Below, one piece after another: positions 53,337-62,497 of a stretch of 64,000 nt of DNA. Where the stretch lies: NCBI RefSeq assembly GCF_900187065.1, contig NZ_LT906483.1, positions 2,356,001 through 2,420,000 on the forward strand, read 5' to 3'. Under the pieces are notes generated by a model that saw nothing but the letters and a program-made list of their open reading frames with translations, did not search any database and was not told the origin of the DNA. Position 1 is the first letter of the stretch, and each line of letters opens with the position of its first letter. This DNA comes from Mycolicibacterium thermoresistibile (GTDB lineage Bacteria; Actinomycetota; Actinomycetes; Mycobacteriales; Mycobacteriaceae). Both the position numbers and the translations under genes were made by a program.

Positions 53337-54218
53337 ATGTTGCCTGCGACGGTGGCCCGGTGGCGCGCCGAGGGCCGGTGGATCCGCACGGGCGTCGGGT
53401 CGGTGTTCGTCCGGTCGGCGTCGGGCCGCGGTTCACCGGTGGTGCTGCTGCACGGGTATCCGTCGAGCTCGTACGACTATCGCGCGGTGCTGCCGGAACT
53501 GGGCGACCGGGGTTGGGTGACGTTCGACTTTCTGGGTTTCGGCCTGTCGGACAAACCCCGTCCGCACCGCTACAGCCTGTTCGAGCAGGCCGATCTGGTG
53601 CAGACGGTGGTGCGCTCCGTCACCGATGAGCCGGTGCTGCTGATCGCGCACGACATGGGCACGTCGGTGGCCACCGAGCTGATGGCCCGGGACCTCCAGG
53701 GGCAGTTGCCGTTTCGGCTGCAGCGGGTGGTGCTGAGCAACGGCAGCGTGCTGCTGGACCGGGCCAGCCTGCGGCCGATCCAGAAGGTGCTGCGCGGCCG
53801 GTTCGGGCCGGTGGTGTCCCAGCTGGTCAACGAACCGATGTTCATCCGCGGGCTGGGCAAGGTGTTCAGCAAGCAGCGTCCGCTCAGCGCCGCGGAAGGA
53901 GCGGCGCAGTGGGCGCTGATGTCCTACCACGACGGCCACCGCATCATGCATCTGCTGACGGCGTACCTCAACGAACGGGTGCGCTACGCCGACCGCTGGC
54001 ACGGGGCGGTGGCCGACTGGCCCAAACCACTCGGGCTGCTGTGGGGGACCGACGATCCGGTGGCGACCACCGATGTGCTGGCCGGGCTGCGGGAACTGCG
54101 CTCGGACGCCGAGGTGATCGAACTGGCCGGGGTGGGTCACTACCCCCAGATCGAGGTGCCGGAGGTGTTCGCGCGCGCCGCCCTGGAGTTGCTCGGGCTC
54201 AACCGAACAATCGGGTGA
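53337..54218 (+). CDS. Alpha/beta hydrolase (LipZ/epoxide hydrolase-like, Rv1834-like)
   Basis: A 293-residue alpha/beta hydrolase. Oxyanion region LLHGYPSSSYDYRAVLP; nucleophile elbow LLIAHDMGTSVATELM with Asp rather than Ser, as in haloalkane dehalogenases and epoxide hydrolases; acid in LLWGTDDPVATTDV; His in LAGVGHYPQIE. The Asp nucleophile argues against a lipase despite the name lipZ given to Rv1834. It overlaps the convergent VWA gene by 20 bp. Confidence 0.82.
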   Translation: MLPATVARWRAEGRWIRTGVGSVFVRSASGRGSPVVLLHGYPSSSYDYRAVLPELGDRGWVTFDFLGFGLSDKPRPHRYSLFEQADLVQTVVRSVTDEPVLLIAHDMGTSVATELMARDLQGQLPFRLQRVVLSNGSVLLDRASLRPIQKVLRGRFGPVVSQLVNEPMFIRGLGKVFSKQRPLSAAEGAAQWALMSYHDGHRIMHLLTAYLNERVRYADRWHGAVADWPKPLGLLWGTDDPVATTDVLAGLRELRSDAEVIELAGVGHYPQIEVPEVFARAALELLGLNRTIG

Positions 54219-56400
54219 TCGTGGCGGCCAACTCCGGGGTGTCCGACGTGGGCAGGTTCACGTAGGTCCCGCCGGTTGCCTCGGCCACCGCCTGCCAGGT
54301 GGGCACGTCGGAGTCCTCGCCGAAGTCGATGATGTTCACCGCGATCGGGCGCTGCGGATCGAACGTCTGCCGGAGGAACTGCTGCAGACCCGGCCCGTCC
54401 AGGGTCCGGTCGGTGTGCGGGCCACCGGTGATCACCAGCACCGAATTGGGTTGGCCGTCCTGATAGTTCGCGGTCGCGTCGGTGTAGACCAGCCGCAGCG
54501 TGGTGAACGACACGGTGCCGCCGGCGGTCGAGGACTGCGCGTCGAGCACCGAGGTGAGCGCGTCCGCGCGGGGCCGGCCGTCGACCGGCTCGGACAACGG
54601 GCCCACCGTCATCTCGGAGCGGCCCGCCACCCCGTCGAAGGTCCACAGTCCGACCGCCGCCGACGGCGGCAGCGCCGGCACCCGGTCGATCAACGCGTTG
54701 ACCGCATTGCCCATCCGGGTGTTGGAGCCCTCGACCTCGGTCATCGAGCGGTCCAGCATGATGGTGACCGCCGCACCCGCCTGCGGCGACGTCACCGCCT
54801 CGGCCAGCGTGACCCGTATCTCGTCGTCCTCCAGGGACAACGGTGTCGACACCGCCGCGAAGTCCACCACAGCGCTGTCCGGCGGGCCGGCCGCGTCGGT
54901 GCGGAAGCCGGCGGCGGCCAGTTCGCCGAGCTGCTCGGGGCGCCGCAGGAACCGGACGAACTCGCTGGCCGCGGCGCGCTGATCCTGCTCCAGCCAGTCG
55001 CCGCTGAGCAGCACCGTCGGATAGTCGGCGACGGCGGTGGGCCCGTCCGGCCGGAACGCGGCCACCGTCTGCGCCGGATCGGACAGCGAGGTGCTGCGCT
55101 GATAGAGCTGCTGTTCGGTGCTGGCGACCGCGTGCACCGGCGCGGATCGCGGATCACCGCTGTCGACCAGCGCGTCGAACGCGGTCGACCAGGTGTCGTC
55201 GGACAGCTCCGGCTGACCCGCGAGCAGCGCGTTGACCGCGCCCAACCCGCCGGTGGCCGGTGCGCCGTCCGGTGCCGAGGCGGCCGCCACCGACTCCGCC
55301 ACCAGGCCGGACGCGTCGGCGCCGCCGCTGCGCGGCAGGGCCAGCTTGAGCGAGCCCCAGCCGTTCAGCCCGAGGTCGTCCAGCGCGGTGGGGTTGCGCT
55401 GCAGGTCCGGCAGAGCCGACCAGTCCCGCTGGCCGAGCGCGAATTTCAGTTCGGGGCGCACCGCCAACAGCACGGGGGAGGTCACCAGGGAGCGGCTGTC
55501 GTCGATGGTCTGCGGCCCGGCCGCCGCCTCCAATCGGGCCGCGGAGAGCGAACTGGCCGGAATCCACACCGCCGGCCGGTCGCCGAGATCGGCCGGCCAC
55601 TGGCTGCCGAGCCCGTCGATGACCGCGTCGGGTTCGGCCGAGCGGACCGACACCTTCACACATTTGTCGCCGACCTGGCTTGCGGTGTCGTTGTAGCGGT
55701 CGGCCAGCGTCCGGGTGTGGTCGCTGATCGACGGGTCCGCCAGGACCGAGATGTTCAGATCGCCGGCCACGCAGCGGGCCGCCGCGGCGCCGCTGCGGTT
55801 CGACAGCGCATCCCCGAAGAACTGCCACCCGATGAAGCCGGCGACCAGAATCACCACCCCGACCAGCGCGGCGATCACCCCCGGGCTCACGCCGCGCGGG
55901 CGGCTGTCCACCGCCCGATGACTGCCGGTCCACTCGCCGGTGTCCGGATCGAACACCCGGCGTCGCCCGGCCGTCGGCGTCTCGGCGGGCTCCTCGTCCG
56001 ACGAGTCCTCCCCGTAGGAGTCGTCCCCGAACGCGTCGTCCCCATAGGAGTCGTCCCCATAGGAGTCGTCCCCGTACGCCGGTTCGTCACCGTATTCGCC
56101 GAAATCGGGCTGGTCGGCCTCCCAGTCGCGGAATCCGCGTCCGGGCGAGACCTCGCCGCCGTACCCCGGCTCAGCCCCGCCGTAGCCCGTGTCGGCATAA
56201 CCCCCGTCACCGGGGGCGTCGCCGTAGCCGGGTGAATCAGGCGGGAAGTCCGGTTCGAAGTCGTCCGGCGAGAAGTGCCGACCGCCCCGGTCGCCCGGAC
56301 GTTCCTCGGGCCGGCCGCTGAACGGGAACCGGAACCGCTCGGTGGCCGAATCGTCGCCGGTCGGTTCGTCGTCCGGATCGGGTAACCGGTGTCTACCCAT
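54199..56400 (-). CDS. Membrane-anchored substrate-binding plus VWA domain protein (Rv1836c-like)
   Basis: A 733-residue protein. The acidic N-terminal cytoplasmic part (1-165) includes a five-residue repeat GDDSY-type coded by 15-bp units around 56000-56075. One membrane helix (VIAALVGVVILVAGFIGWQFFG) precedes an extracellular substrate-binding-like domain (about 200-500) and a VWA domain (about 515-733) with MIDAS-like LDRSMT. The domain order suggests an envelope protein that holds a ligand or partner; function is unknown. Confidence 0.85.
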   Translation of the reverse strand: MGRHRLPDPDDEPTGDDSATERFRFPFSGRPEERPGDRGGRHFSPDDFEPDFPPDSPGYGDAPGDGGYADTGYGGAEPGYGGEVSPGRGFRDWEADQPDFGEYGDEPAYGDDSYGDDSYGDDAFGDDSYGEDSSDEEPAETPTAGRRRVFDPDTGEWTGSHRAVDSRPRGVSPGVIAALVGVVILVAGFIGWQFFGDALSNRSGAAAARCVAGDLNISVLADPSISDHTRTLADRYNDTASQVGDKCVKVSVRSAEPDAVIDGLGSQWPADLGDRPAVWIPASSLSAARLEAAAGPQTIDDSRSLVTSPVLLAVRPELKFALGQRDWSALPDLQRNPTALDDLGLNGWGSLKLALPRSGGADASGLVAESVAAASAPDGAPATGGLGAVNALLAGQPELSDDTWSTAFDALVDSGDPRSAPVHAVASTEQQLYQRSTSLSDPAQTVAAFRPDGPTAVADYPTVLLSGDWLEQDQRAAASEFVRFLRRPEQLGELAAAGFRTDAAGPPDSAVVDFAAVSTPLSLEDDEIRVTLAEAVTSPQAGAAVTIMLDRSMTEVEGSNTRMGNAVNALIDRVPALPPSAAVGLWTFDGVAGRSEMTVGPLSEPVDGRPRADALTSVLDAQSSTAGGTVSFTTLRLVYTDATANYQDGQPNSVLVITGGPHTDRTLDGPGLQQFLRQTFDPQRPIAVNIIDFGEDSDVPTWQAVAEATGGTYVNLPTSDTPELAATITRLFG

Positions 56401-56466
56401 CGCAGCTCCCGACGTTCAGCGAGCTGATCGGCAGTGACCTGAACATGGTCGGATCGTCACCCCACC

Positions 56467-56487
56467 TTCGGCGGTCTAACCGCCGAA
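56467..56487 (-). terminator. Hairpin with the glcB stop codon as its loop
   Basis: TTCGGCGGT (56467-56475) and ACCGCCGAA (56479-56487) form a perfect 9-bp stem. The 3-nt loop is CTA on the plus strand, which is the TAG stop of glcB. There is no U-tract. Confidence 0.6.
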
Positions 56488-58689
56488 CCGCTCTTTGAAC
56501 TCGCGGCGACGCCGGTGCAGGATCGGCTCGGTGTATCCGTTGGGCTGGCTGGTCCCGGACAGGATCAGTTCCTCGGCGGCCAGGAACGCGATGCTGGCCT
56601 CGGGGTCGGGAGCCATCGGCCGGTACTTCGGGTCGCCCTCGTTCTGCTTGTCGACGACGGCCGCCATCCGGCGCAGGCTGGCCTTGACGTCCTCCTCGGT
56701 GATGACGCCGTGCCGCAGCCAGTTGGCCAGCAGCTGGCTCGAGATGCGCAGCGTGGCACGGTCTTCCATCAACGCGACGTTGTGGATGTCCGGCACCTTC
56801 GACGAGCCGACGCCCTGGTCGATCCAGCGCACCACGTAGCCGAGGATCGACTGGCAGTTGTTGTCGACCTCCTCGCGGATCTCCTCCGGCGCCCATGCCA
56901 GATCCTTGGCCAACGGGATGGTGAGCAGCTGGTCGACGGTGGCCCGCCGCTTACCGGCCAGCTCCTTCTGCACCGCCTGCACGTCGACCTGGTGGTAGTG
57001 GATGGCGTGCAGGGTGGCGGCGGTCGGTGACGGCACCCACGCGGTGCTGGCGCCGGCGCGGGGATGGGCGATCTTCTGCTCGACCATGTCGGCCATCAGA
57101 TCGGTCATCGTCCACATGCCCTTGCCGATCTGCGCGCGGCCGACGAACCCGGTCGCCAGGCCGACGTCGACGTTGTTGTCCTCGTAGCCGAGGATCCACG
57201 GCTGGGTCTTCATCGCGCCCTTGCGGACCATCGGCCCGGCCTCCATCGAGGTGTGGATCTCGTCGCCGGTGCGGTCCAGGAAGCCGGTGTTGATGAACAC
57301 CACCCGTTCGGAGGCTGCCTTGATGCAGGCCTTGAGGTTGAGGGTGGTGCGGCGCTCCTCGTCCATGATGCCGACCTTGAGGGTGTTGCGGGGCAGGCCC
57401 AGCACATCCTCGACCCGGCCGAACAGGTCGACGGTGAACGCCACCTCGTCGGGGCCGTGCATCTTGGGTTTGACGATGTAGATCGACCCGGTGCGGCTGT
57501 TCTGGAACGGCCCGTTCTCACCGCCGCTGCGCAGCCCGTGCAGCGCGCACAGGGTGGTGAACAGCGCGTCCTGGATGCCCTCGTACACCTCGGTCTCTTC
57601 GCCGTCCGCCCCGACCGTGACGATGGCGTCGTTGGTCATCAGGTGGCCGACGTTGCGGACGAACAGCAGGCTGCGGCCCGGCAGGGTGAACTCGCCCGCG
57701 CCGTCGGGGGTGCGGTAGGTGCGGTCCTCGTTGAGCACCCGGGTGAAGGTCCGACCGTCCTTGGTGACCTCCGCCGACAGGTCGCCGCGCATCAGGCCCA
57801 GCCAGTTGCGGTAGGCGGCGGTCTTGTCGTCGGCGTCGACGGCGGCCACCGCATCCTCGAAGTCGATGATCGTGGTCACCGCCGACTCCAGCACCACGTC
57901 CTTGATGCCGGCCGCATCGGTCTTGCCGACGGGGGAGTCCGGGTCGACGAGGATCTCGATGTGCAGGCCGTGGTTGCGCAGCAGCACCGACCACTGCGGG
58001 GCGCCGAGCTCGCCGGTGTAGCCGACGAACTGCTCCGGATCGGCCAGCCCGGTGGTGCGGTCCGCATCGAGGGCGGCGACGAGCCGGCCGTCCTCGATGC
58101 GCAGGCCGGTGATGTCGGCCCAGCCGCCGTCGGCCAGCGGAACCGCCTCGTCGAGGAACCCGCGGGCGTAGGCGATCACCTTGCTCCCGCGCACCGGGTT
58201 GTATCCGCCGTCCGGGCCGGTCTGTCCGGCGCCGTCGGTCTCCGGGATCACATCGGTGCCGTAGAGCGCGTCATACAGCGACCCCCACCGGGCGTTGGCG
58301 GCGTTGAGCGCGAACCGCGCGTTGGTGACCGGGACCACCAGCTGCGGCCCCGCCGTGGTGGTGATCTCGTCGTCGACGTTGGCCGTCGTGATGGTGAAGT
58401 CTTCGGGTTCCGGCAGCAGATAACCGATCTCGGTGAGGAACTCCTTGTACGCCGCCTGGTCGATCGGCTCGATGACCCGCTGGCGGTGCCACTTGTCGAT
58501 GCGCGCCTGCAGCTCGTCGCGGTGGGCCAACAGCTCCCGGTTCCGCGGGGTCAGGTCGGCGACCGTCTTGTCCACCCCGGACCAGAACCGGTCCGCGTCG
58601 ATGCCGGTGCCGGGCAGGGCCTCATTGTTGATGAAGTCGTACAGGACCCGGGCCACGCGCAGATTTCCCACCGTCACGCGTTCGGTCAT
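56476..58689 (-). CDS. glcB: Malate synthase G
   Basis: A 737-residue enzyme starting [19 protein letters not shown] at 58689 behind a GGAGGAGG site. It condenses glyoxylate and acetyl-CoA to malate in the glyoxylate shunt. The catalytic region around [18 protein letters not shown] and the [21 protein letters not shown] block agree with M. tuberculosis GlcB (741 residues). The stop lies in a hairpin loop. Confidence 0.95.
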   Translation of the reverse strand: MTERVTVGNLRVARVLYDFINNEALPGTGIDADRFWSGVDKTVADLTPRNRELLAHRDELQARIDKWHRQRVIEPIDQAAYKEFLTEIGYLLPEPEDFTITTANVDDEITTTAGPQLVVPVTNARFALNAANARWGSLYDALYGTDVIPETDGAGQTGPDGGYNPVRGSKVIAYARGFLDEAVPLADGGWADITGLRIEDGRLVAALDADRTTGLADPEQFVGYTGELGAPQWSVLLRNHGLHIEILVDPDSPVGKTDAAGIKDVVLESAVTTIIDFEDAVAAVDADDKTAAYRNWLGLMRGDLSAEVTKDGRTFTRVLNEDRTYRTPDGAGEFTLPGRSLLFVRNVGHLMTNDAIVTVGADGEETEVYEGIQDALFTTLCALHGLRSGGENGPFQNSRTGSIYIVKPKMHGPDEVAFTVDLFGRVEDVLGLPRNTLKVGIMDEERRTTLNLKACIKAASERVVFINTGFLDRTGDEIHTSMEAGPMVRKGAMKTQPWILGYEDNNVDVGLATGFVGRAQIGKGMWTMTDLMADMVEQKIAHPRAGASTAWVPSPTAATLHAIHYHQVDVQAVQKELAGKRRATVDQLLTIPLAKDLAWAPEEIREEVDNNCQSILGYVVRWIDQGVGSSKVPDIHNVALMEDRATLRISSQLLANWLRHGVITEEDVKASLRRMAAVVDKQNEGDPKYRPMAPDPEASIAFLAAEELILSGTSQPNGYTEPILHRRRREFKERFGG

Positions 58690-58787
58690 TACTTCCTCCT
58701 CCACTCCGCCACCCGCGCGTGGCTACATGTTCGACGGTATTAGGCCGACCACCACGTCGTCCCAGCTTACCCACCAGTAACGAGGGG

Positions 58788-59684
58788 TCAGCGCGCGCAC
58801 ACCGTCGAGTCGGCCGCAGCGGCCAGCAACGCCTCGCACCGGTCGAGCAACACACTGCGCAGCGTTGCCGCCCGGCGAGCGATCTCCTGCTGACCGCGCA
58901 CATACTCGGCGCGGCCGGCCGGGGTCTCGATCGCCACCGGCTGGAATCCGAAGGACCGCAGGTCATACGGGCTGGCGCGCATGTCCAGTGCGCGCGCCCG
59001 GGCACTCAACCGCAGACAGTCCAGCACCAGTTCCGACGGCACCAGCGGCCCGAGTTTATAGGCCCACTTGTACAGGTCCATCGCCGCGTGCAGGCAGCCG
59101 GGCTGTTCGTGGTCGCGCTGGGTGTCGCGGCTGAGCCGGGCGTTGCGCCGGGCCGCCGCCGGGGTGAAGAACCGGTAGGCGTCGTAGTGGGTGCAGCGCA
59201 ACGGCAGCGCCTCCACCACCGCATCGGTGCCCGCGGGGCCGAGCCGCAACGGCACGTCGGCGTGGCGGATCGTGCGCGTCCGGTACACCATGGCCCACTC
59301 GTGCAGCCCGAAGCAGTTCAGCTGCGGCGGCCGGTCGGCGGTGGCGCGCAGCAGGTCGGCGATGAACCGGACGGTGTCGATCCGGGCGGCCAGGTATTCG
59401 GCGCCGACGGTGACCCCGCCGCGGTGTGCGGTGTAGCCGGGCCGGTCCAGGAACCGCCGGGCCCCGGCACCGCCGAGCACCACGCCGTACCCGGGATGCC
59501 AGCGCCGCAGCTGCCGGGGTCTGAGGCTGTAGTAGGTGAACAGGAAGTCCCACACCGGGTGCGGCCGGCCGGTGCGGCCGCGGTGCGGATGGGCCCGCAG
59601 GAACTCCTCGACCCGGGCGTGATGGCGGTGTTCGCGGGCCGACCACTCCGGTTCGCTCAGCTCGGACGCGCACAGATCAGACAC
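58788..59684 (-). CDS. Putative 3-methyladenine DNA glycosylase family protein
   Basis: A 298-residue protein. WDFLFTYYSLRPRQLRRWHPGYG near residues 44-66 and FGLHEWAMVYR, THYDAYRFFTPAA and QPGCLHAAMDLYKWAYKLGP are conserved in an actinobacterial family that databases call 3-methyladenine DNA glycosylase. I see no helix-hairpin-helix or MPG signature, so the assignment should be treated as provisional. It overlaps the next minus-strand gene by 8 bp. Confidence 0.7.
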   Translation of the reverse strand: MSDLCASELSEPEWSAREHRHHARVEEFLRAHPHRGRTGRPHPVWDFLFTYYSLRPRQLRRWHPGYGVVLGGAGARRFLDRPGYTAHRGGVTVGAEYLAARIDTVRFIADLLRATADRPPQLNCFGLHEWAMVYRTRTIRHADVPLRLGPAGTDAVVEALPLRCTHYDAYRFFTPAAARRNARLSRDTQRDHEQPGCLHAAMDLYKWAYKLGPLVPSELVLDCLRLSARARALDMRASPYDLRSFGFQPVAIETPAGRAEYVRGQQEIARRAATLRSVLLDRCEALLAAAADSTVCAR

Positions 59685-60726
59685 GGTGGGTTCCGTCGCG
59701 TACGGTTCCGACCAGGTCCTCGACCAGGTCCTCCAGCGCCACCATCGCGGTGACCCTGCCGTCGGTGGTCACCAGCGCCAGATGGCTGTTGTTGCGCCGC
59801 ATCCGCGACAGCGCCTCGGGGAGCGGCAACGAGGCCGGCAGCGCCGGCAGCGGCCGCACCATCGACAGGTCCAGCACGGTCTCGGGGTCGTCGGCGAACG
59901 GCAGCACATCCTTGATGTGCAGATAGCCGAGGAACTCGCCGGACGGCGCGGTGACCGGGAACCGCGAATAGCCGGTGGCCTTGAGGGCCTGTTCGACCGC
60001 CCCGACGGTCGGCCCCCGGCCGGGCCCGGCGACCGGCACGGTGCGGATCTGGTCCAGCGGCATCGCGACGTCGTTGACGACCCGGGTGCGGATCTGCAGG
60101 GCGCGGGTCAGCCGGCTGTGTTCCTCGGGGTCGAGCAGACCCTCGGACACCGATTCGGCGATCATCTCCGACAGTTCGACGGTGGACACCGTCACATCGA
60201 GTTCATCGCGGGGCTGCACCCGGAACGCCCGCAGGGTCGCGTTGGCGCACCAGTTGTAGAAGGCGATCAGCGGGCGCACCGCACGCATGTAGACCAGGAA
60301 GGTCGGGACGAGCAGCATCGCGCTCTTCTCCGGGCCGGCGATCGCGATGTTCTTCGGCACCATCTCGCCGAGCAGCACGTGCAGGATCACCACGATGCTC
60401 AACGCCACCACGAACGACACCGAGTGCAGCACCGCGTCGGGTACCCCGAGCAGGTCGAACGGCTTCTCCAGCAGGTGCGCGACCGCCGGTTCGCCGATAC
60501 GGCCCAACAGGATCGAACAGATCGTGATGCCCAGCTGCGATCCGGCCAGCATCAACGACAGCTGCTCACCGGCGCGGATGACCGTGACGGCGCTCTTCTT
60601 GCCCTGCTCCGCCAGCGCCTCCAGCCGGTCCCGGCGGGCCGAGATCAGGGAGAACTCGGCGGCCACGAAGAAGGCGTTCGCCCCCAGCAGCAGAACGGTC
60701 AGCAACACCCCGAACAGATCGCCCAT
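59677..60726 (-). CDS. DUF21/CBS membrane protein (Rv1841c-like)
   Basis: A 349-residue protein. The start [21 protein letters not shown] at 60726 overlaps the upstream stop (TGATG). Three membrane segments with AEFSLISARRDRLEAL and LGEMVPKNIAIAGPEK make up DUF21; two CBS units follow (DVAMPLDQIRTVPVA, GYLHIKDVLPFAD). The family includes CorC/HlyC-type Mg/Co exporters. The C-terminal CorC_HlyC domain is absent, unlike in its paralog. Confidence 0.85.
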   Translation of the reverse strand: MGDLFGVLLTVLLLGANAFFVAAEFSLISARRDRLEALAEQGKKSAVTVIRAGEQLSLMLAGSQLGITICSILLGRIGEPAVAHLLEKPFDLLGVPDAVLHSVSFVVALSIVVILHVLLGEMVPKNIAIAGPEKSAMLLVPTFLVYMRAVRPLIAFYNWCANATLRAFRVQPRDELDVTVSTVELSEMIAESVSEGLLDPEEHSRLTRALQIRTRVVNDVAMPLDQIRTVPVAGPGRGPTVGAVEQALKATGYSRFPVTAPSGEFLGYLHIKDVLPFADDPETVLDLSMVRPLPALPASLPLPEALSRMRRNNSHLALVTTDGRVTAMVALEDLVEDLVGTVRDGTHRV

Positions 60727-62096
60727 CAGCGCTGCACCCCGGCTTTCGGGCCGCCGTTGCCGCGCCCCAGTTCGACCAGCTCCAGCAGGTCGATGCGGCG
60801 GCCCTCCATCTGGACGACGGTGGCCAGCCACCGCACCGGATCCTCCATCGGGCCGTCCGGTTCGAAGGCGGTCAGCTCGACGGCCTCGCCGGCCTCGGGG
60901 ATGTGGCCGAGCTCCTGCAGCACCAGCCCGCCGATCGTCTCGTAATCGCCTTCGGGCGGACGGAACCCGGTCTGATCGGCGACCTCGTCGATGCGCAGCA
61001 GTCCGGACACCTGCCAGCCGTGCGGTGCGCGCACCACCGCCGGGGTGGCGTCGTCGTGTTCGTCGCGCACATCACCGACGAGTTCCTCGATCATGTCCTC
61101 GACGGTGACCATGCCGGCGGTGCCGCCGTACTCGTCGACCACCAGCGCGGTCTGCAGACCGTTGCCGCGCAGCTGGGTCATCAGCGCGTCACCGTCCAGC
61201 GTCGAGGGCACCTTGATCACCGGCACCGCCAACCGCGCCAGCCGGGTGGTGGCGCGCTGATCGTGCGGCACCTCGAAGACCTGTTTGACGTGCACCATCC
61301 CGACGGTCTCGTCGAGGTCGCCGCGGGTGATCGGGAACCGGGAGAACCCGGTCTCGTCGGCCACCCGGATCAGGTCGGCCACGGTGTCGTCGGCATCGAG
61401 CGCCTCGATCTTGGACCGCGGGGTCATCAGCTCCTCGGCGGTGCGGTCGCCGAACTGCAGGGACCGGTCGACCAGTCGCGCGGTGACCGGGTCCAGCGAT
61501 CCGCTCTGGGCCGAATTGCGCACCAGGGACACCAGTTCCTGGGCGGAGCGGGCCGAGCGCAGCTCCTCGGCAGGTTCGATGCCGAGCCGCCGCAGAATCC
61601 AGTTCGCGGTGCCGTTGGTCACCCGGATCAGCGGGGTGACCAGCGCGGAGAACACCACCTGCAGTGGCGCGGACCAGCGCGCGGTCTCCACCGGGCGGGC
61701 CACGGCCAGGTTCTTGGGCACCAGCTCGCCGAACACCATCGACAGCGAGGTGGCGATCGACACGGCGAGGAACAGCGACAGCCCACCGGCGAGCCGGTCG
61801 GGCACGCCGACCGCGTCGATCGCGGGCTGCAGCAGCCGGGCGACCACGGGTTCGGCCAGGTAACCGGTGGCCAGTGTGGTGATCGAGATGCCGACCTGCG
61901 CGCCGGACAGCTGGAACGACAGGGTCCGGTGCGCCCGCCGCACCATCTGATCTCGCCGGTCACCGGAGCGGGCGTTGGCCTCGACGGTGCTGCGTTCCAG
62001 CGCGGTCAGGGAGAATTCGGCGGCGACGAACGCGGCGGTGCCCGCAGTCAGCAGCAGGATCGCCAGGATCGACAGCGCGACCGAGACGCTGCTCAT
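60726..62096 (-). CDS. DUF21/CBS/CorC_HlyC membrane protein (Rv1842c-like)
   Basis: A 456-residue protein with DUF21 ([38 protein letters not shown]), a CBS pair ([49 protein letters not shown]) and a C-terminal transporter-associated domain ([30 protein letters not shown]). It forms an operon and probably a heterodimer with the paralog at 59677. Metal or other cation transport is expected from the family. Confidence 0.87.
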   Translation of the reverse strand: MSSVSVALSILAILLLTAGTAAFVAAEFSLTALERSTVEANARSGDRRDQMVRRAHRTLSFQLSGAQVGISITTLATGYLAEPVVARLLQPAIDAVGVPDRLAGGLSLFLAVSIATSLSMVFGELVPKNLAVARPVETARWSAPLQVVFSALVTPLIRVTNGTANWILRRLGIEPAEELRSARSAQELVSLVRNSAQSGSLDPVTARLVDRSLQFGDRTAEELMTPRSKIEALDADDTVADLIRVADETGFSRFPITRGDLDETVGMVHVKQVFEVPHDQRATTRLARLAVPVIKVPSTLDGDALMTQLRGNGLQTALVVDEYGGTAGMVTVEDMIEELVGDVRDEHDDATPAVVRAPHGWQVSGLLRIDEVADQTGFRPPEGDYETIGGLVLQELGHIPEAGEAVELTAFEPDGPMEDPVRWLATVVQMEGRRIDLLELVELGRGNGGPKAGVQR

Positions 62097-62497
62097 CGGA
62101 TCCTCGGCGGGGCGCCGGGCGCAATGCCCGGCGATATAGAAAGAGGTTCGGCCTCTGCGGGATCGGTGGCGACGGAGTCGGCGGCCCCGGGACTGGACGG
62201 ATCACCCGACGAGCGCTCGGCACCGGACGCTACGGCGGGGGAGGAAACCTCCGCTGGCGCCTGCGGCACAACTTCCCTTTCGTTCGCTCCACTGCAGCAT
62301 CCACGGACGGATGGCTGCGTGATGGGTAACCATCCTAGCGAACGATGCCCGGCCGGTGGCCCACGCACCCGGAGACGGCGGGGATGACGGCGTGGGATGT
62401 TATTTAGCCTCACCTCAGTCCGGTGGTACGTTCAACCCCAGTTCGGTCTCGATGTCGCGGGCGTGGTCGGCCCGCTCGGCTTGCTGGAGGACACGGC
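62097..62497. other. Intergenic region between DUF21 and iron-transport genes
   Basis: About 400 bp. It contains the promoter regions of the divergent neighbours and the IdeR-like site at 62399-62417. A minus-strand frame (62093-62413) overlaps the DUF21 start by ATGA but has no family and no strong site; it is not called. Confidence 0.5.
62399..62417 (+). promoter_or_regulatory. IdeR-like iron box upstream of the iron transporter
   Basis: GTTATTTAGCCTCACCTCA matches the IdeR/DtxR consensus TTAGGTTAGCCTAACCTAA at 13 of 19 positions; the right part TTAGCCTCACCTCA matches 12 of 14. It lies 80 bp before GTG 62498 of a gene for an iron-type binding protein, which supports the call. Confidence 0.5.

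Noticed and set aside
62093..62413. Possible 106-codon gene overlapping the DUF21 gene start by ATGA
   Set aside because: No family, Ser/Pro/Arg-rich content and no strong ribosome site; it covers the promoter region and the iron box.
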